From an uncultured Chlorobiaceae bacterium (GTDB lineage Bacteria > Bacteroidota > Chlorobiia > Chlorobiales > Chlorobiaceae): DNA of 64,000 nt. The number at the start of each line of letters is the position of its first letter. Position 1 is the stretch's first letter. Location of the stretch: assembly GCA_903824295.1 (NCBI GenBank), contig CAIJWE010000030.1, positions 1 to 64,000 on the forward strand, given 5' to 3'. Positions 19,203 to 30,066 of this stretch are shown here, piece after piece. The notes beneath the pieces were generated by a model. The model searched no databases. It was not told the DNA's origin and saw only the letters and a program-made list of their open reading frames with translations. The position numbers were made by a program, and so were the translations under genes.

Positions 19203-20744
19203 ATGAAATCAGGAACCGTCAGCCTCGAAAGGAGGCACTATTTTACCCGAATGAGGGAAAATATGTCAAAACAAAAAAACTGGAAACTTGGACTGACCAT
19301 TTTTGCAGGAAAGATGATAGGGCTTTGTGTGGTCATGCTGGCGATAGCTGCCCTGCCGGGTATTGTTGGTATACCGGCGCTGGCTGCAGAGGGCTATACT
19401 CCAATGGAGATGAACATTGTCAATTCCGTTAACACACTGTGGACATTGATTGCTGCGGCCCTCGTCTTTGGAATGCAGGCTGGATTTGTAATGCTCGAAG
19501 CTGGATTTGCCAGAAAGCGGGAAACCGTCAACGTGCTTATTGAGTGCGTTCTGGATACGGCGATTTGCGGCATCTCTTTCTGGGCAATCGGCTATGCATT
19601 CATGTTCAGCGAAGGAAACGGCTTTATTGGTCAGCACTGGTTCTTTTTACAAGGTGCACCAAGCACGTACGGGGCAACTGGTGTAGCGCTTCTGGCTCAC
19701 TGGGTCTTTCAGTTTGCCTTTGCCGATACAGCATCGACAATTACGTCGGGCGCCATGATCGGACGTACCAGTTTCCGTGGCGACATCCTTTACAGCATTA
19801 TGGTAACGGCTTTCATCTACCCAATTATTGGTCACTGGGCATGGGGTCCGGACGGTTTCCTGGTCACCATGGGTAGTGCCGGAAATTTTCTGCCTGAATT
19901 GGGCAACCCTTTTCGTGATTTTGCAGGTTCTACGGTGGTGCATACCATTGGCGGTGTTGTTTCGCTGGCAGGCGCAATTGTGTTGGGGCCCCGTATCGGA
20001 CGCGTATTTCTGCGGGACGACAAAGAGAGAGGCGGTTTACCTGCGGCCCACAACTTGCCGGTTGCTGTTACAGGAGCTTTCCTCTTGTGGTTCGGTTGGT
20101 ATGGGTTTAACCCCGGAAGTACACTCTCGGCAATGGATGCCATAGGCGTAGGTCGTGTAGCTGCAAATACGACACTGGCGGCCTGTTCCGGAGCATTGAG
20201 TGCCATGTTTCTGGCCTTCTATGTTGGCTCCTTCAAAGGGAAGTTTGACGTTGGCTTTACCGTAAACGGCCTGCTTGGCGGTCTGGTTGCCATCACCGCA
20301 CCATGCTACTGGGTCTCACCGTTTGGTTCAATCATCATCGGTCTCATTGCTGGCGCAATTGTTTTTGGCGGTATTTACCTGCTTGAATATCTGCGTATTG
20401 ATGATCCTGTTGGTGCTGTACCGGTCCATGGACTGAACGGTATTTTTGGAACCTGGGCTATCGGTCTTTTTGCCAGTGGAGAGTATGGTTTTGCCACTCC
20501 TACCGGCGCCGATAACACGGCTCCTGTAACGGGACTGTTTTACGGAGGAGGCTGGAATGTTTTTCTTGCACAGTTTGTCGGAAATGCAATCGTTGCGCTG
20601 ACAACCTTTTTCGTTGCCATCATTGTCATGTGGGTAATCAACAAGTTGCCGTATCCTTTTAAATTGCGTGTTGAGCCTGAAGGTGAAACCGGAGTTGGAG
20701 GATTGGATGTTTTTGAACATGGTGCGGAAGCGTACACCAACTGA
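19203..20744 (+). CDS. amt: Ammonium transporter (Amt); likely start at 19254 or 19263
   Basis: Multi-TM; MQAGFVMLEAGFARKRETVNVLIECVLD, DDPVGAVPVHGLNGIFGTWAIGLF. Confidence 0.95.
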   Translation: MKSGTVSLERRHYFTRMRENMSKQKNWKLGLTIFAGKMIGLCVVMLAIAALPGIVGIPALAAEGYTPMEMNIVNSVNTLWTLIAAALVFGMQAGFVMLEAGFARKRETVNVLIECVLDTAICGISFWAIGYAFMFSEGNGFIGQHWFFLQGAPSTYGATGVALLAHWVFQFAFADTASTITSGAMIGRTSFRGDILYSIMVTAFIYPIIGHWAWGPDGFLVTMGSAGNFLPELGNPFRDFAGSTVVHTIGGVVSLAGAIVLGPRIGRVFLRDDKERGGLPAAHNLPVAVTGAFLLWFGWYGFNPGSTLSAMDAIGVGRVAANTTLAACSGALSAMFLAFYVGSFKGKFDVGFTVNGLLGGLVAITAPCYWVSPFGSIIIGLIAGAIVFGGIYLLEYLRIDDPVGAVPVHGLNGIFGTWAIGLFASGEYGFATPTGADNTAPVTGLFYGGGWNVFLAQFVGNAIVALTTFFVAIIVMWVINKLPYPFKLRVEPEGETGVGGLDVFEHGAEAYTN

Positions 20745-20773
20745 TTTATTAACTCATTAAATTAAAATCGATT

Positions 20774-21121
20774 ATGAAAAAAATAGAGGCAATCATACGG
20801 CGGTCCAAATTTGAAGAGGTGAAAGCGGCTTTACACGCCATTGATATCGATTTCTTTTCCTATACAGAATCTTTCGGAGTTGGAAATGAACGCAAAAAAA
20901 AGAATGTTTTCCGTGGCTCGGCCGATACTGACTATATTTCACGGTTGACGTTGTCGATTGTTGTCCGTGACATCAATCTTCAAAAAACGGTGGCCTGTCT
21001 TTTAAAGTCAGCATATACCGGTGAAGTCGGTGACGGCAAGATCTTTGTCTGGAATATTGAAGAGTCCTACCGTATCCGTACCGGAGAGAGTGGAGACGAC
21101 TCGATGTACAATAAAGATTAG
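20774..21121 (+). CDS. Nitrogen regulatory PII-family protein (divergent T-loop)
   Basis: MKKIEAIIRRSKFEEVKAALHAI...YTGEVGDGKIFVWNIEESYRIRTGESGDD; located immediately after amt. Confidence 0.9.
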   Translation: MKKIEAIIRRSKFEEVKAALHAIDIDFFSYTESFGVGNERKKKNVFRGSADTDYISRLTLSIVVRDINLQKTVACLLKSAYTGEVGDGKIFVWNIEESYRIRTGESGDDSMYNKD

Positions 21122-21167
21122 TTGAAAACGTAATCTCCGCGCCAGTATAAGACCTGGAAAAGAAACA

Positions 21168-21201
21168 CCGAAAAGCCGCCCGTCATAAGGCGGCTTTTCG
21201 G
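21168..21201. terminator. Bidirectional terminator between PII gene and pgi
   Basis: Perfect 13-bp stem CCGAAAAGCCGCC-CGTCATAA-GGCGGCTTTTCGG between convergent genes. Confidence 0.85.
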
Positions 21202-21241
21202 TTTGTAATTAACGCTCTTCACTCCCAGGCTTCGTGAAGTC

Positions 21242-22894
21242 TCAAGCCATCGTCTTCATTCGCGCTTCGCGGTAGGCATTGATGAGGGCGTTGGTTGAAC
21301 TGTCGTGACTGGAAACACGCTCATCTCCCTGGATTTCCGGAAAAATAGCTTTTGCCAGTTGCTTGCCAAGCTCAACACCCCACTGGTCAAAGGAGTTGAC
21401 CCCCCAGATAATGCCCTGCACAAAAACCTTGTGCTCATAGATGGCAATGAGGCTTCCAAGAGCAAAGGGGTTGAGTTCACCAAAAAGGAGGGTGTTGGTT
21501 GGACGGTTTCCAGGAAAAACCTTATGCGGCAACAGTGCTTCAAGCTGTGAAGGCTCAGTTCCGGCGGCTTCAAGTTCAAGACGCACCTCCTGCTCATTTT
21601 TGCCCTTCATGAGCGCTTCGGTCTGGGCAAAACAGTTGGCAAGCAGAATATCATGATGCTCCCCTGCCGGGTTTTGGGTTTTGAGCGGCACAATAAAATC
21701 GGCGGGAATAAAATTTGGGCTCTGGTGCAGCAACTGAAAAAAAGCGTGCTGTGAATTGGTACCCGGTTCGCCCCAGATGACCGGACCTGTTGCATAAGCG
21801 AGCGTCTGGCCTTGCTTGTCAACCCGCTTGCCGTTACTCTCCATATCAAGCTGCTGGAGATAAGCGGGAAAACGGTGCAGATACTGGTCGTAAGGGATGA
21901 CTGCGTGGGAGGAGACATCAAAAAAATTATTGTACCAGACGCCAAGCAGCGCAAGCAGAACGGGAATATTGCGCTCAAGAGGCTCATGACAGAAATGCTC
22001 GTCCATTGCATAAGCGCCATTAAGCAACTCCTGAAAGCGATCAAAACCGAGAAAAAGAGCTATGGAAAGCCCGATTGAAGACCACAGAGAGTAACGACCT
22101 CCAACCCACTCCCAGAACCGGAACATGTTGGCTTCATCAATACCAAACTCGACAACCTTTGCGCGGTTGGTTGAGACTGCCACAAAATGCTTTGCAATAT
22201 GCGACTGGTCAATGGCATGAGTCAAAAACCACTCTCGGGCACTCATGGCATTGGTCAAGGTCTCCTGGGTCGTAAAGGTTTTGGAAGCAATGACAAAAAG
22301 CGTCGTCTCAGGATCAAGCTTTTTCAGGGTCTCGGCAATATGGGTGCCGTCAATATTGGAGACAAAATGAACCTGAAGCTGGCCATGGGCAAAGGGGCGA
22401 AGCGCTTCCGTGACCATGCAGGGGCCGAGATCAGAACCGCCAATACCGATATTGACCACGTCGGTCATTCGCTTGCCGGTATATCCCTTCCACGAGCCCG
22501 AAATAACCCGCTCACAGCACTCCTTCATCTGTGCAAGCACATCGGCGATTTCTGCTGAAAGATCAAGGCCGTCAACTGCCAGAGCATAGCCTGGTGGGCG
22601 GCGAAGGGCCGTATGGAGTACCGCGCGCTGTTCTGTAGAGTTGATTTGTACACCGTTAAACATCTCATCACGCCTTTTTTCCAGTTCAACGCTGCGGGCG
22701 AGATCAAGAAGCAACTCCATGGTTCGCGGAGTGATCCTGTTTTTTGAATAGTCGAGCAACAACTCGCCCCACTGAATGGAGAAGCGCTTGAACCGATCGT
22801 CATCCTGCTGAAACAGTTCCCGGATATGCAGTTTTTCAATTTCCTGCTTGTGTGTTGCAAGAACACTCCAGACTGCACGTTGTGATACATCCAT
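21242..22894 (-). CDS. pgi: Glucose-6-phosphate isomerase
   Basis: [36 protein letters not shown]. Confidence 0.96.
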   Translation of the reverse strand: MDVSQRAVWSVLATHKQEIEKLHIRELFQQDDDRFKRFSIQWGELLLDYSKNRITPRTMELLLDLARSVELEKRRDEMFNGVQINSTEQRAVLHTALRRPPGYALAVDGLDLSAEIADVLAQMKECCERVISGSWKGYTGKRMTDVVNIGIGGSDLGPCMVTEALRPFAHGQLQVHFVSNIDGTHIAETLKKLDPETTLFVIASKTFTTQETLTNAMSAREWFLTHAIDQSHIAKHFVAVSTNRAKVVEFGIDEANMFRFWEWVGGRYSLWSSIGLSIALFLGFDRFQELLNGAYAMDEHFCHEPLERNIPVLLALLGVWYNNFFDVSSHAVIPYDQYLHRFPAYLQQLDMESNGKRVDKQGQTLAYATGPVIWGEPGTNSQHAFFQLLHQSPNFIPADFIVPLKTQNPAGEHHDILLANCFAQTEALMKGKNEQEVRLELEAAGTEPSQLEALLPHKVFPGNRPTNTLLFGELNPFALGSLIAIYEHKVFVQGIIWGVNSFDQWGVELGKQLAKAIFPEIQGDERVSSHDSSTNALINAYREARMKTMA

Positions 22895-22958
22895 CTGTTT
22901 GTTGTTTGTTTACCTGTTTATTAATATTTGCCCGCCATGTGCATGTTACTCTGACCAT

Positions 22959-23366
22959 TCAAGAGGGATGGAAACGCAGCGTCAGCACCGATCCCTCATG
23001 GTCACGTTCAAGGGCAATGATTTCAGCAATACTGCGGATAATATAGAGCCCCCTTCCTGATAAACGGAAAAGATTCCGGGGGTCAACAGGATTGGCCTGC
23101 TCTTCGGGATTAAACCCATTGCCACAATCCCTGATGGACGCAAGAAGGGTGCCGGCAACGACACTGAGCGTACAGGAGACACTCAAGCTGTTCTGTTCGC
23201 CGTTACCATGCTTCACCGCGTTGACAAAAGCCTCTTTCATACCAAGCTGAAGCCGCTCCAAAAACAATCTGCTATACCCCTCTGACCCGGCAAACGATGC
23301 TATAAACCCTTGCAAGGCTTCATAACCGGAGTATCCGCCTTGCAGTACAATTTCTGCTCGTTTCAT
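22959..23366 (-). CDS. Anti-sigma regulatory factor / RsbW-like serine kinase (HATPase_c)
   Basis: MKEAFVNAVKHGNG N-box, IRDCGNGFNP G1 box, GRGLYIIRSIA. Confidence 0.88.
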   Translation of the reverse strand: MKRAEIVLQGGYSGYEALQGFIASFAGSEGYSRLFLERLQLGMKEAFVNAVKHGNGEQNSLSVSCTLSVVAGTLLASIRDCGNGFNPEEQANPVDPRNLFRLSGRGLYIIRSIAEIIALERDHEGSVLTLRFHPS

Positions 23367-23632
23367 GAGTATGATTCCATTTCTTTGAGTATAGGGTCAA
23401 TGTACGCCCTGAATGTAGCATGAAGCAAGCCTCGAAACAAACACTGAAAAATCGCACCACCCATCACTTTGTTAACCAAAAACACAATTTCGCCTAATTT
23501 TTATTACTTATTTGTATAATTTTATTAATTTTTTATATTATGCGAGTGGTTTTCTTAAAGAATTCAGTGTTTTTTTGACGCGGAAAAATAACTGATCAAT
23601 ACAATAAAACAAATACAAACAGGAGACGGTCA

Positions 23633-24331
23633 ATGAAAAAAACAGCAAAATTATTAACCCTTGCAGTAGCACTTTTTGCCGGATTCGGCGGTACCGCCCA
23701 GGCTGAAGGATTTAAAATCGGCGCGGACGTTGTCAGCAGTTATGTATGGAGAGGCGGTGATTTGGGTGATTCAGCCGCTATTCAGCCAGCTCTTTCCTAT
23801 ACCTTCCCGGGTATCGGCGTTGTCATCGGCACGTGGGGCTCCTATGCCGTTATCGATAATGTCGTTGATGGTGCCGGAGCTAAATCCCGCTACAAAGAAG
23901 TTGACCTGTATGTCACCGTACCAGTCGGGCCATTCAGTTTGACCTTGATCGACTATTATGTTCCTTCTGGTGACAACAACAAATCGTTTGATTTCAGCAG
24001 TGACGGTCCAAACGTGGTTGAATTCAACGTCGGTTATGCAAAAGATAATCTCAGCCTGCTTGCCGCAATCAACGTCGCTGGTAATGATGCTGCCTTCGGA
24101 TACAAAAATGCCAAGTACTGTGAAGCCAGCTACAAATTCTACGACAAGGATGGCTATACGGCCAAAGGTGTTGTTGGTTTAGGTGATGAGGATTACTATG
24201 GTGACAAAGAGGGCGACAACTTTGCTCTTGTCAACACCGGCATATCGGTTTCAAAAGATCGCTATACGGCCTCTTATGTTTACAACCCTGACACAGAAGC
24301 TTCGCACCTTGTCTTTATGGCATCATTCTGA
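23633..24331 (+). CDS. Putative outer-membrane / TorF-like porin family protein
   Basis: Signal peptide MKKTAKLLTLAVALFAGFGGTAQA, SSYVWRGGDLGDSAAIQPALSYTF, C-terminal aromatic residue (MASF). Confidence 0.65.
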   Translation: MKKTAKLLTLAVALFAGFGGTAQAEGFKIGADVVSSYVWRGGDLGDSAAIQPALSYTFPGIGVVIGTWGSYAVIDNVVDGAGAKSRYKEVDLYVTVPVGPFSLTLIDYYVPSGDNNKSFDFSSDGPNVVEFNVGYAKDNLSLLAAINVAGNDAAFGYKNAKYCEASYKFYDKDGYTAKGVVGLGDEDYYGDKEGDNFALVNTGISVSKDRYTASYVYNPDTEASHLVFMASF

Positions 24332-24371
24332 AACAGGATGCAATAACGTTTTTTGCTGAAATCAGGTAAAT

Positions 24372-24404
24372 AAAAAAAGGAGGCCTTCAAAACCTCCTTT
24401 TTTT
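24372..24404 (+). terminator. Rho-independent terminator after porin-like gene
   Basis: AAAAAAAGGAGG-CCTTCAAAA-CCTCCTTTTTTT. Confidence 0.85.
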
Positions 24405-24426
24405 ATGTTCTCAGCATTTGCCGCTG

Positions 24427-25560
24427 TCAAATATCAGCTTCGTAGATAACGTACTCCTTGTAGGGCTTCCCTCCGATTACCTTTGCGAGCTTGCTCATCG
24501 CCTCGTTCGATTTGAGCACCCAGCTCATTTCACTGGCAAAAACCCCGTGCTTTCCCCCATAATCGGCAATCTGGGTGTTGAGAATACTGTCAACTCCCTT
24601 GCTGCGGTATTCAGGAAGAACCCCCATGGTTATGGTGCGTACCATTGAAATTTTGCGACTGTACCAGAGGTATTTCAGCAGGCCGATGGGCGAAAAAGGG
24701 TTTCCATTGACATGTTTCAACGCCTGATTCACATCGGGAAGCGAGAGCGAAAAGCCGACCGTGCGCTTGTTGCGATCCTCAACAAAGTAGATGTAGTGAG
24801 GATTTGCAAGGGGTTTCAGGCTTTTGGCAAGAAAATTGAACTCCTTGTCAGTCATGGGCACAAATCCCCAGTTTTTCTCCCACGCCTTGTTATAGATGTC
24901 GCGTATACGGTCAATTTCGCGGTCAAAATCCTTCATATTCATGATCCGTACCGTCAATCCCTCCCTTTTCATCACATGCCCGGCGATTCGGCGCAGGCGT
25001 TCGATATCAATAATTTTCTGGTCGATATACCATGCAAGGAGCTCCTGCCCGACACGGTGACCGTAATTCAGAACAAGATCATTATAGTAGGGTGGGTTGT
25101 AGAGCATAAGAAAAACCGGAGCGCTGTCGAATCCCTTGGTCAACATACCGCACTGGTCATTCATGGAGGGGCTTACCGGGCCGCGCATGGCATTAAGCCC
25201 TCTTTTTTTCAACCACGCGGCGGCCGCATCGAAGAGAGCGTTGGCCACCTGAGGATCATTAACCGACTCAAAAAAGCCCCAGAAACCTACCTTGTCACCG
25301 TGAACCTGATTATGCCGCCGGTTTTCAATGGCAGCAATAGTGCCCGCCATAACCCCATCCTTCCATGCCGTAAAAAGGACAAGGTCGGCATGATCATACA
25401 ACGGGAACACTTCCGTATCAAGCGTTTTCATATAATCATCAATAACCGGCGGTACCCAGTACCTGTCGAGCTCGGGATCGTTGCGATAGATCTGCCAAGC
25501 AAAGGTGATAAACTTCTTCCGCTCTTTTTTATTCTGAACCTGACGAATCTCTATTGCCAT
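24427..25560 (-). CDS. Conserved protein, GNAT-like N-acetyltransferase fold
   Basis: 377 aa; MAIEIRQVQNKKERKKFITFAWQIYRNDPELDRYWVPP...; GNAT-like TITMGVLPEYRSKGVDSILNTQ. Confidence 0.65.
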   Translation of the reverse strand: MAIEIRQVQNKKERKKFITFAWQIYRNDPELDRYWVPPVIDDYMKTLDTEVFPLYDHADLVLFTAWKDGVMAGTIAAIENRRHNQVHGDKVGFWGFFESVNDPQVANALFDAAAAWLKKRGLNAMRGPVSPSMNDQCGMLTKGFDSAPVFLMLYNPPYYNDLVLNYGHRVGQELLAWYIDQKIIDIERLRRIAGHVMKREGLTVRIMNMKDFDREIDRIRDIYNKAWEKNWGFVPMTDKEFNFLAKSLKPLANPHYIYFVEDRNKRTVGFSLSLPDVNQALKHVNGNPFSPIGLLKYLWYSRKISMVRTITMGVLPEYRSKGVDSILNTQIADYGGKHGVFASEMSWVLKSNEAMSKLAKVIGGKPYKEYVIYEADI

Positions 25561-25689
25561 TATTACACCCCCCTGTTATGTGATGGAATCGCTCTCTTTC
25601 TTCTAAAGGCAAACGCCAAGCGCTACTGGAAATTCCCCGCAACCCCTCACACACACTGGGTCATGACGGCGCGGATGGTGTTACCATTC

Positions 25690-26742
25690 TCAGTGAAGAA
25701 GCTTGTGCATGACAGCAGCTCCTTCACGAAGCATGCGCTCGCTCTCCTCCCATGAAAGACACTCGTCGGTAATGGAGACCCCGTACCTCAGCTTGACGGG
25801 ATCCTCCGGGAAAGGTTGATTGCCGCAACAGAGATTACTTTCGATCATGACGCCGACAATACTTTTATTGCCCTCTCTTTTCTGCTTCAGTATATTTTCC
25901 CAGACGTTCACCTGCTGCTCATGTTTTTTACCTGAATTGGCATGACTGCAATCGACAAGAAGCGATTGCTCCAGTCCTGCTTTGCCAATCCATGATTCAG
26001 CAAGGGCAATGCTGGCGGCATCATAATTCGGCTTTTCACCACCACGCAGCACAAGATGCCCGAAGGGGTTTCCTTTTGTCGTAATGACACTGCTGCGTCC
26101 CTCCTGGTCAATACCGAGAAAGCTGTGAGGGTGCATTGCTGAACGGATAGCATCAACAGCAACATTAAGGCGTCCATCGGTCGAATTCTTGAAGCCGACC
26201 GGCATGGAGAGTCCGCTGGCCATCTGGCGGTGGGTCTGTGACTCGATGGTTCTTGCTCCGATTGCTGCCCAACTGACCAGATCGGCAACATACTGGGGCG
26301 ATATCGGGTCAAGAAACTCCGTTGCGGCTGGAAGCCCCATTTCGTTGATTTCAAGCAGAAGCTTGCGGGCATGAAAAATGCCATGCTCAATATCGTAGGT
26401 ATCATCAAGATGAGGATCATTGATAAATCCTTTCCAACCAATGGTCGTCCGTGGCTTTTCAAAATAAACCCGCATCATGAGGCAAAGATCACTTTGCAGT
26501 TCAGTGCGCAACACTGAAAGCCGGCTGGCATACTCACGCGCGGCATCCATATCATGAATCGAACAGGGCCCGACAATAACCAGCAACCTCAAATCCTTGC
26601 CGGTCAATATATTTTCAACTTCACGACGTCCGGCAGCAACGGTAGCCGCAATACGCTCATCCACCGGCAGCATCTCCTTGAGTGCCTTTGGGGAAGAAAG
26701 ACGGATTATTCGTGAAACTCTTAAATCATGTAACTGTTCCAT
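25690..26742 (-). CDS. 3-deoxy-7-phosphoheptulonate (DAHP) synthase, class I
   Basis: [58 protein letters not shown]; start at 26742 preferred over 26787. Confidence 0.95.
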   Translation of the reverse strand: MEQLHDLRVSRIIRLSSPKALKEMLPVDERIAATVAAGRREVENILTGKDLRLLVIVGPCSIHDMDAAREYASRLSVLRTELQSDLCLMMRVYFEKPRTTIGWKGFINDPHLDDTYDIEHGIFHARKLLLEINEMGLPAATEFLDPISPQYVADLVSWAAIGARTIESQTHRQMASGLSMPVGFKNSTDGRLNVAVDAIRSAMHPHSFLGIDQEGRSSVITTKGNPFGHLVLRGGEKPNYDAASIALAESWIGKAGLEQSLLVDCSHANSGKKHEQQVNVWENILKQKREGNKSIVGVMIESNLCCGNQPFPEDPVKLRYGVSITDECLSWEESERMLREGAAVMHKLLH

Positions 26743-27036
26743 TCGTTTTACGACAATAATAACTTTATGATAATTCACAAGAGGCAAGATAAAAAAAACA
26801 CCCGAATAACATGAATAACCATACTGATAAATTCAGTAAAAACGAGCATCCTGTTAAAACAGGGGCTTTTCATAATCCCATTATGAATGATTGCCTTCGC
26901 CGCCATTTTTCCTTAATAATAGTAACGGCAAAAAAAATATATTATATCAGCAAAGAATGACGGTGTCGGCAAAAGGCAGAAACCGCCTTAAAAGCCGTTG
27001 CTGGTAAAATTCCGCAAAACCAATAATAAAAAAAAC

Positions 27037-28617
27037 ATGAACGTACTGATCACTGACGGTATTGATCCTCAATGCGGTCAGATTCTCCGTCAAAACGGCT
27101 TTAGTGTGACCGAAAAGCCAAAAATCAGCAAGGAAGAACTTAAAGAGATCATTGGCGGCTTCGACAAACTGATTGTCAGAAGCGCAACAAAAGTTACAGC
27201 AGAAATTATCGAGTGCGGCACAAATCTGCAACTTATCGGAAGAGCTGGTGCCGGAGTCGACAACATCGATATTGAAGCTGCAACCAGAAACGGCATTATC
27301 GTGATGAATACTCCCGGCGGAAACACCGTTTCTGCCGCAGAGCATGCCTGCGCAATGATGCTTTCAGCCGCTCGCCGTATTCCCCAGGCAACGGCCGACT
27401 TAAAACAGGGAAACTGGAACAAGACAAAATTTTCCGGCGTGGAACTTGAGGGCAAAACCCTCTCCATTATCGGTCTTGGAAAAATCGGGCGTGAGGTGGC
27501 AAGCCGCATGCAGGCTTTCGGAATGAAAATAGTCGCTTATGACCCCATGATTCCCGACGAATACGCCTCAAAACTCAACATTGAGCTTCTCCCCTTGCAT
27601 GAAAACTTCATACGTGCCGATTTTATCACCATCCACTCATCTCTCAACGAATCAACCCGTAACCTGATTTCAAAACAGACGATTGAGCTGATGAAGCATG
27701 GCGTTATCATCGTCAATTGCGCCAGGGGGGGAATCATTAATGAGGCTGACCTTGCAGAAGCCATTCTGTCAGGCAAAGTTGCTGCGGCAGCAGTTGATGT
27801 TTTCGAGACCGAACCGGTCAAGGCGGACAATCCCCTTCTTAAACTCGAACAGGTGATTGCCACACCGCATATTGCCGCATCCACCAACGAAGCACAGGAA
27901 AAAGTTGCCATTCAAATCGCAGAACAGATTGTAGAATGGAAGCGCACAGGAAAACTTGTGGGCGCGGTCAATGCTTCGGCTGTCGAACTGGCACAGGCTC
28001 CCGGAGTGAGCTCATATCTTGCCCTGGCCGAAAAACTTGGAGCGACACTGGCTCAAATGGCGCCAACCCATGCAAACAAAATGACCGTCAGAACCTCCGG
28101 AGAGTTTCTGCATACCTTCAATGAAGTCATTACCGCCGCCGCGCTCAAGGGCTTTCTTGATGTCCAGCAGTCAAAAGATACCAACTACATCAACGCATTC
28201 ACCATGGCAAAGGAGTGCGGCATAAGCCTGGAACAGAAATTTGAAAAAGAAAATCCGGACTATACCAACCTTATCCGCATAGAACTTGAAAATGGAGTAA
28301 CAAAGCGGATGATCGGCGGAACCGTCTTTGGTGAAAAGGAGATCAGAATTGTGATGATCGACCAGTTTCTTGTGGAATTCAAGCCGGAAGGGAACATCAT
28401 CATCTACAATAATACCGACAAACCGGGTGTTATTGCCCATGTCACTCAGTTGCTTTTACAGCACAACCTGAATGTCGCTTATGTGGCACTCTCAAGAGAT
28501 GAAGAAAAAAAGGTGGCGATGACCGCAATTGTTGTTGATGGCGCTGTTACGCCTGCGCTGCTTGATGAAATAAGAAACGTGAACGGTGTTGACGTAGCAA
28601 ATCTTGTCCTGCTCTGA
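27037..28617 (+). CDS. serA: D-3-phosphoglycerate dehydrogenase
   Basis: MNVLITDGIDPQCGQIL..., RAGAGVDNIDIEAATRNGIIVMNTPGGNTVSAAEH, C-terminal ACT domain; long-form SerA. Confidence 0.95.
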   Translation: MNVLITDGIDPQCGQILRQNGFSVTEKPKISKEELKEIIGGFDKLIVRSATKVTAEIIECGTNLQLIGRAGAGVDNIDIEAATRNGIIVMNTPGGNTVSAAEHACAMMLSAARRIPQATADLKQGNWNKTKFSGVELEGKTLSIIGLGKIGREVASRMQAFGMKIVAYDPMIPDEYASKLNIELLPLHENFIRADFITIHSSLNESTRNLISKQTIELMKHGVIIVNCARGGIINEADLAEAILSGKVAAAAVDVFETEPVKADNPLLKLEQVIATPHIAASTNEAQEKVAIQIAEQIVEWKRTGKLVGAVNASAVELAQAPGVSSYLALAEKLGATLAQMAPTHANKMTVRTSGEFLHTFNEVITAAALKGFLDVQQSKDTNYINAFTMAKECGISLEQKFEKENPDYTNLIRIELENGVTKRMIGGTVFGEKEIRIVMIDQFLVEFKPEGNIIIYNNTDKPGVIAHVTQLLLQHNLNVAYVALSRDEEKKVAMTAIVVDGAVTPALLDEIRNVNGVDVANLVLL

Positions 28618-28635
28618 AAAAGAGAAAACCAGTAC

Positions 28636-28670
28636 AACAAAAAACCTGCCGGTGAGGCAGGTTTTTTGTT
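28636..28670. terminator. Rho-independent terminator after serA
   Basis: AACAAAAAACCTGCC-GGTGA-GGCAGGTTTTTTGTT, perfect 15-bp stem. Confidence 0.9.
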
Positions 28671-28703
28671 GTTATCACTTGCTGAATAAAAGCCTTGACA
28701 ACC

Positions 28704-29894
28704 TCAAGGTTTAGCCTTCTCAAAATCAATACTCAGCCACTTGTCTTCATAAGAGGCGCCTGTTGAATCCATACCTGCAAGGAAAATCGGTAAAGCCACA
28801 ATCTTCTGATAATCACCAATACGGATGGTAAGATCATCGCCGAGCTTGAGGATTTTCGGTTCCAGTCCCATATTCTCCATAAACGGCAATCTGACACGCA
28901 CCTTATAATGGCCATCAGAAACCTTTTTGATATCAATAGGATTTTCGTTAAAGAAAATATCGAGAGGATTCAAGTCACCATACACCTTCTCACCTACCCT
29001 GCGAAGCATCGCTATACCGACAACCTCATCATCAAACAACGGCACTTCAGTGATGGGGATTGGAGCAAAAGCTTCCTGAATCTGCTCAATGTACTTCTGC
29101 TGAATGGCGCGCCATTTCTGGAAGTAGGGATCAGGGCTCTGGTCAGGCATGACGCGGTTGATGGTAATACGATCAACAGTTATACCATAGAGATTAAGAT
29201 AGGTCAAGGCGCGCATCGACTCCTTGATAACCATCTTTTCAGGATTCATGACCAGACGCATGGTTGTTTTGGTGCTGTCGGCAAGCAAATCAATAATCCC
29301 TTCTGTAGAAGAGAAGAGGTTGTCGACCTTGTCATAAACCTCTACAGGAGCAACAAAATCGTCTATTTTCTTGATTTTCTTTGAAAGAGGCCTGATAACA
29401 GGCTTCACCATGAACTTTTCAACATTACGGATAAGCTTGATAAACCATCCGAATGTTTCAGGCAGGGAGAGCAGACGAAGGGTTTCGCCTGTAGGCGCAC
29501 AGTCAACAACAAGGAGGTCATACTCCTGCTGCTCATTGTAACGTTTGATATACGAGAGTGAGAAGAGCTCTTCCATACCAGGAAGCACACCCATTTCTTC
29601 GGCATAAACACCTTCAATACCCCGGGATTCCATCAAATGGGCAAAATGTTCCCTGACGACATCCCAGTTCAGATTGAGATCACCAAAAACGCTGACTTCC
29701 TGACCCCAGAGGTTCTCAGCAACTTTAACCGGGGAAGGTCCTAATTGAACATCGAGTGAGTCACCCAGACTGTGGGCCGGATCGGTAGACATAATGAGGG
29801 TCTTGTACCCCATATCTGCTGCTCTGAGCGCTGTTGCAGCGGCTACAGAAGTTTTACCAACTCCACCTTTTCCGGTAAAAATGATATTACGCAT
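28704..29894 (-). CDS. ArsA/Get3-like ATPase with C-terminal HSP20-like region
   Basis: [43 protein letters not shown]-terminal [41 protein letters not shown]. Confidence 0.92.
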   Translation of the reverse strand: MRNIIFTGKGGVGKTSVAAATALRAADMGYKTLIMSTDPAHSLGDSLDVQLGPSPVKVAENLWGQEVSVFGDLNLNWDVVREHFAHLMESRGIEGVYAEEMGVLPGMEELFSLSYIKRYNEQQEYDLLVVDCAPTGETLRLLSLPETFGWFIKLIRNVEKFMVKPVIRPLSKKIKKIDDFVAPVEVYDKVDNLFSSTEGIIDLLADSTKTTMRLVMNPEKMVIKESMRALTYLNLYGITVDRITINRVMPDQSPDPYFQKWRAIQQKYIEQIQEAFAPIPITEVPLFDDEVVGIAMLRRVGEKVYGDLNPLDIFFNENPIDIKKVSDGHYKVRVRLPFMENMGLEPKILKLGDDLTIRIGDYQKIVALPIFLAGMDSTGASYEDKWLSIDFEKAKP

Positions 29895-30066
29895 ACGTTT
29901 TAATGATTCTCATTTAAAGAATTATTGAATAAAGCGGCTTCAAACCAACAATTATTCTCCGTCAGTTGACCAACTTGTAAAAGGCTAAAGATAATAAAAT
30001 TATCCTTTATAGAACACGACGAAAAACAATTCACATCGTAAAAAAAATCCCGGCTCATCCTCACTC

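Noticed and set aside
24712-25755. 347-aa plus-strand ORF opposite the GNAT-like gene
   Set aside because: Shadow frame; the minus-strand ORF has clear protein features.
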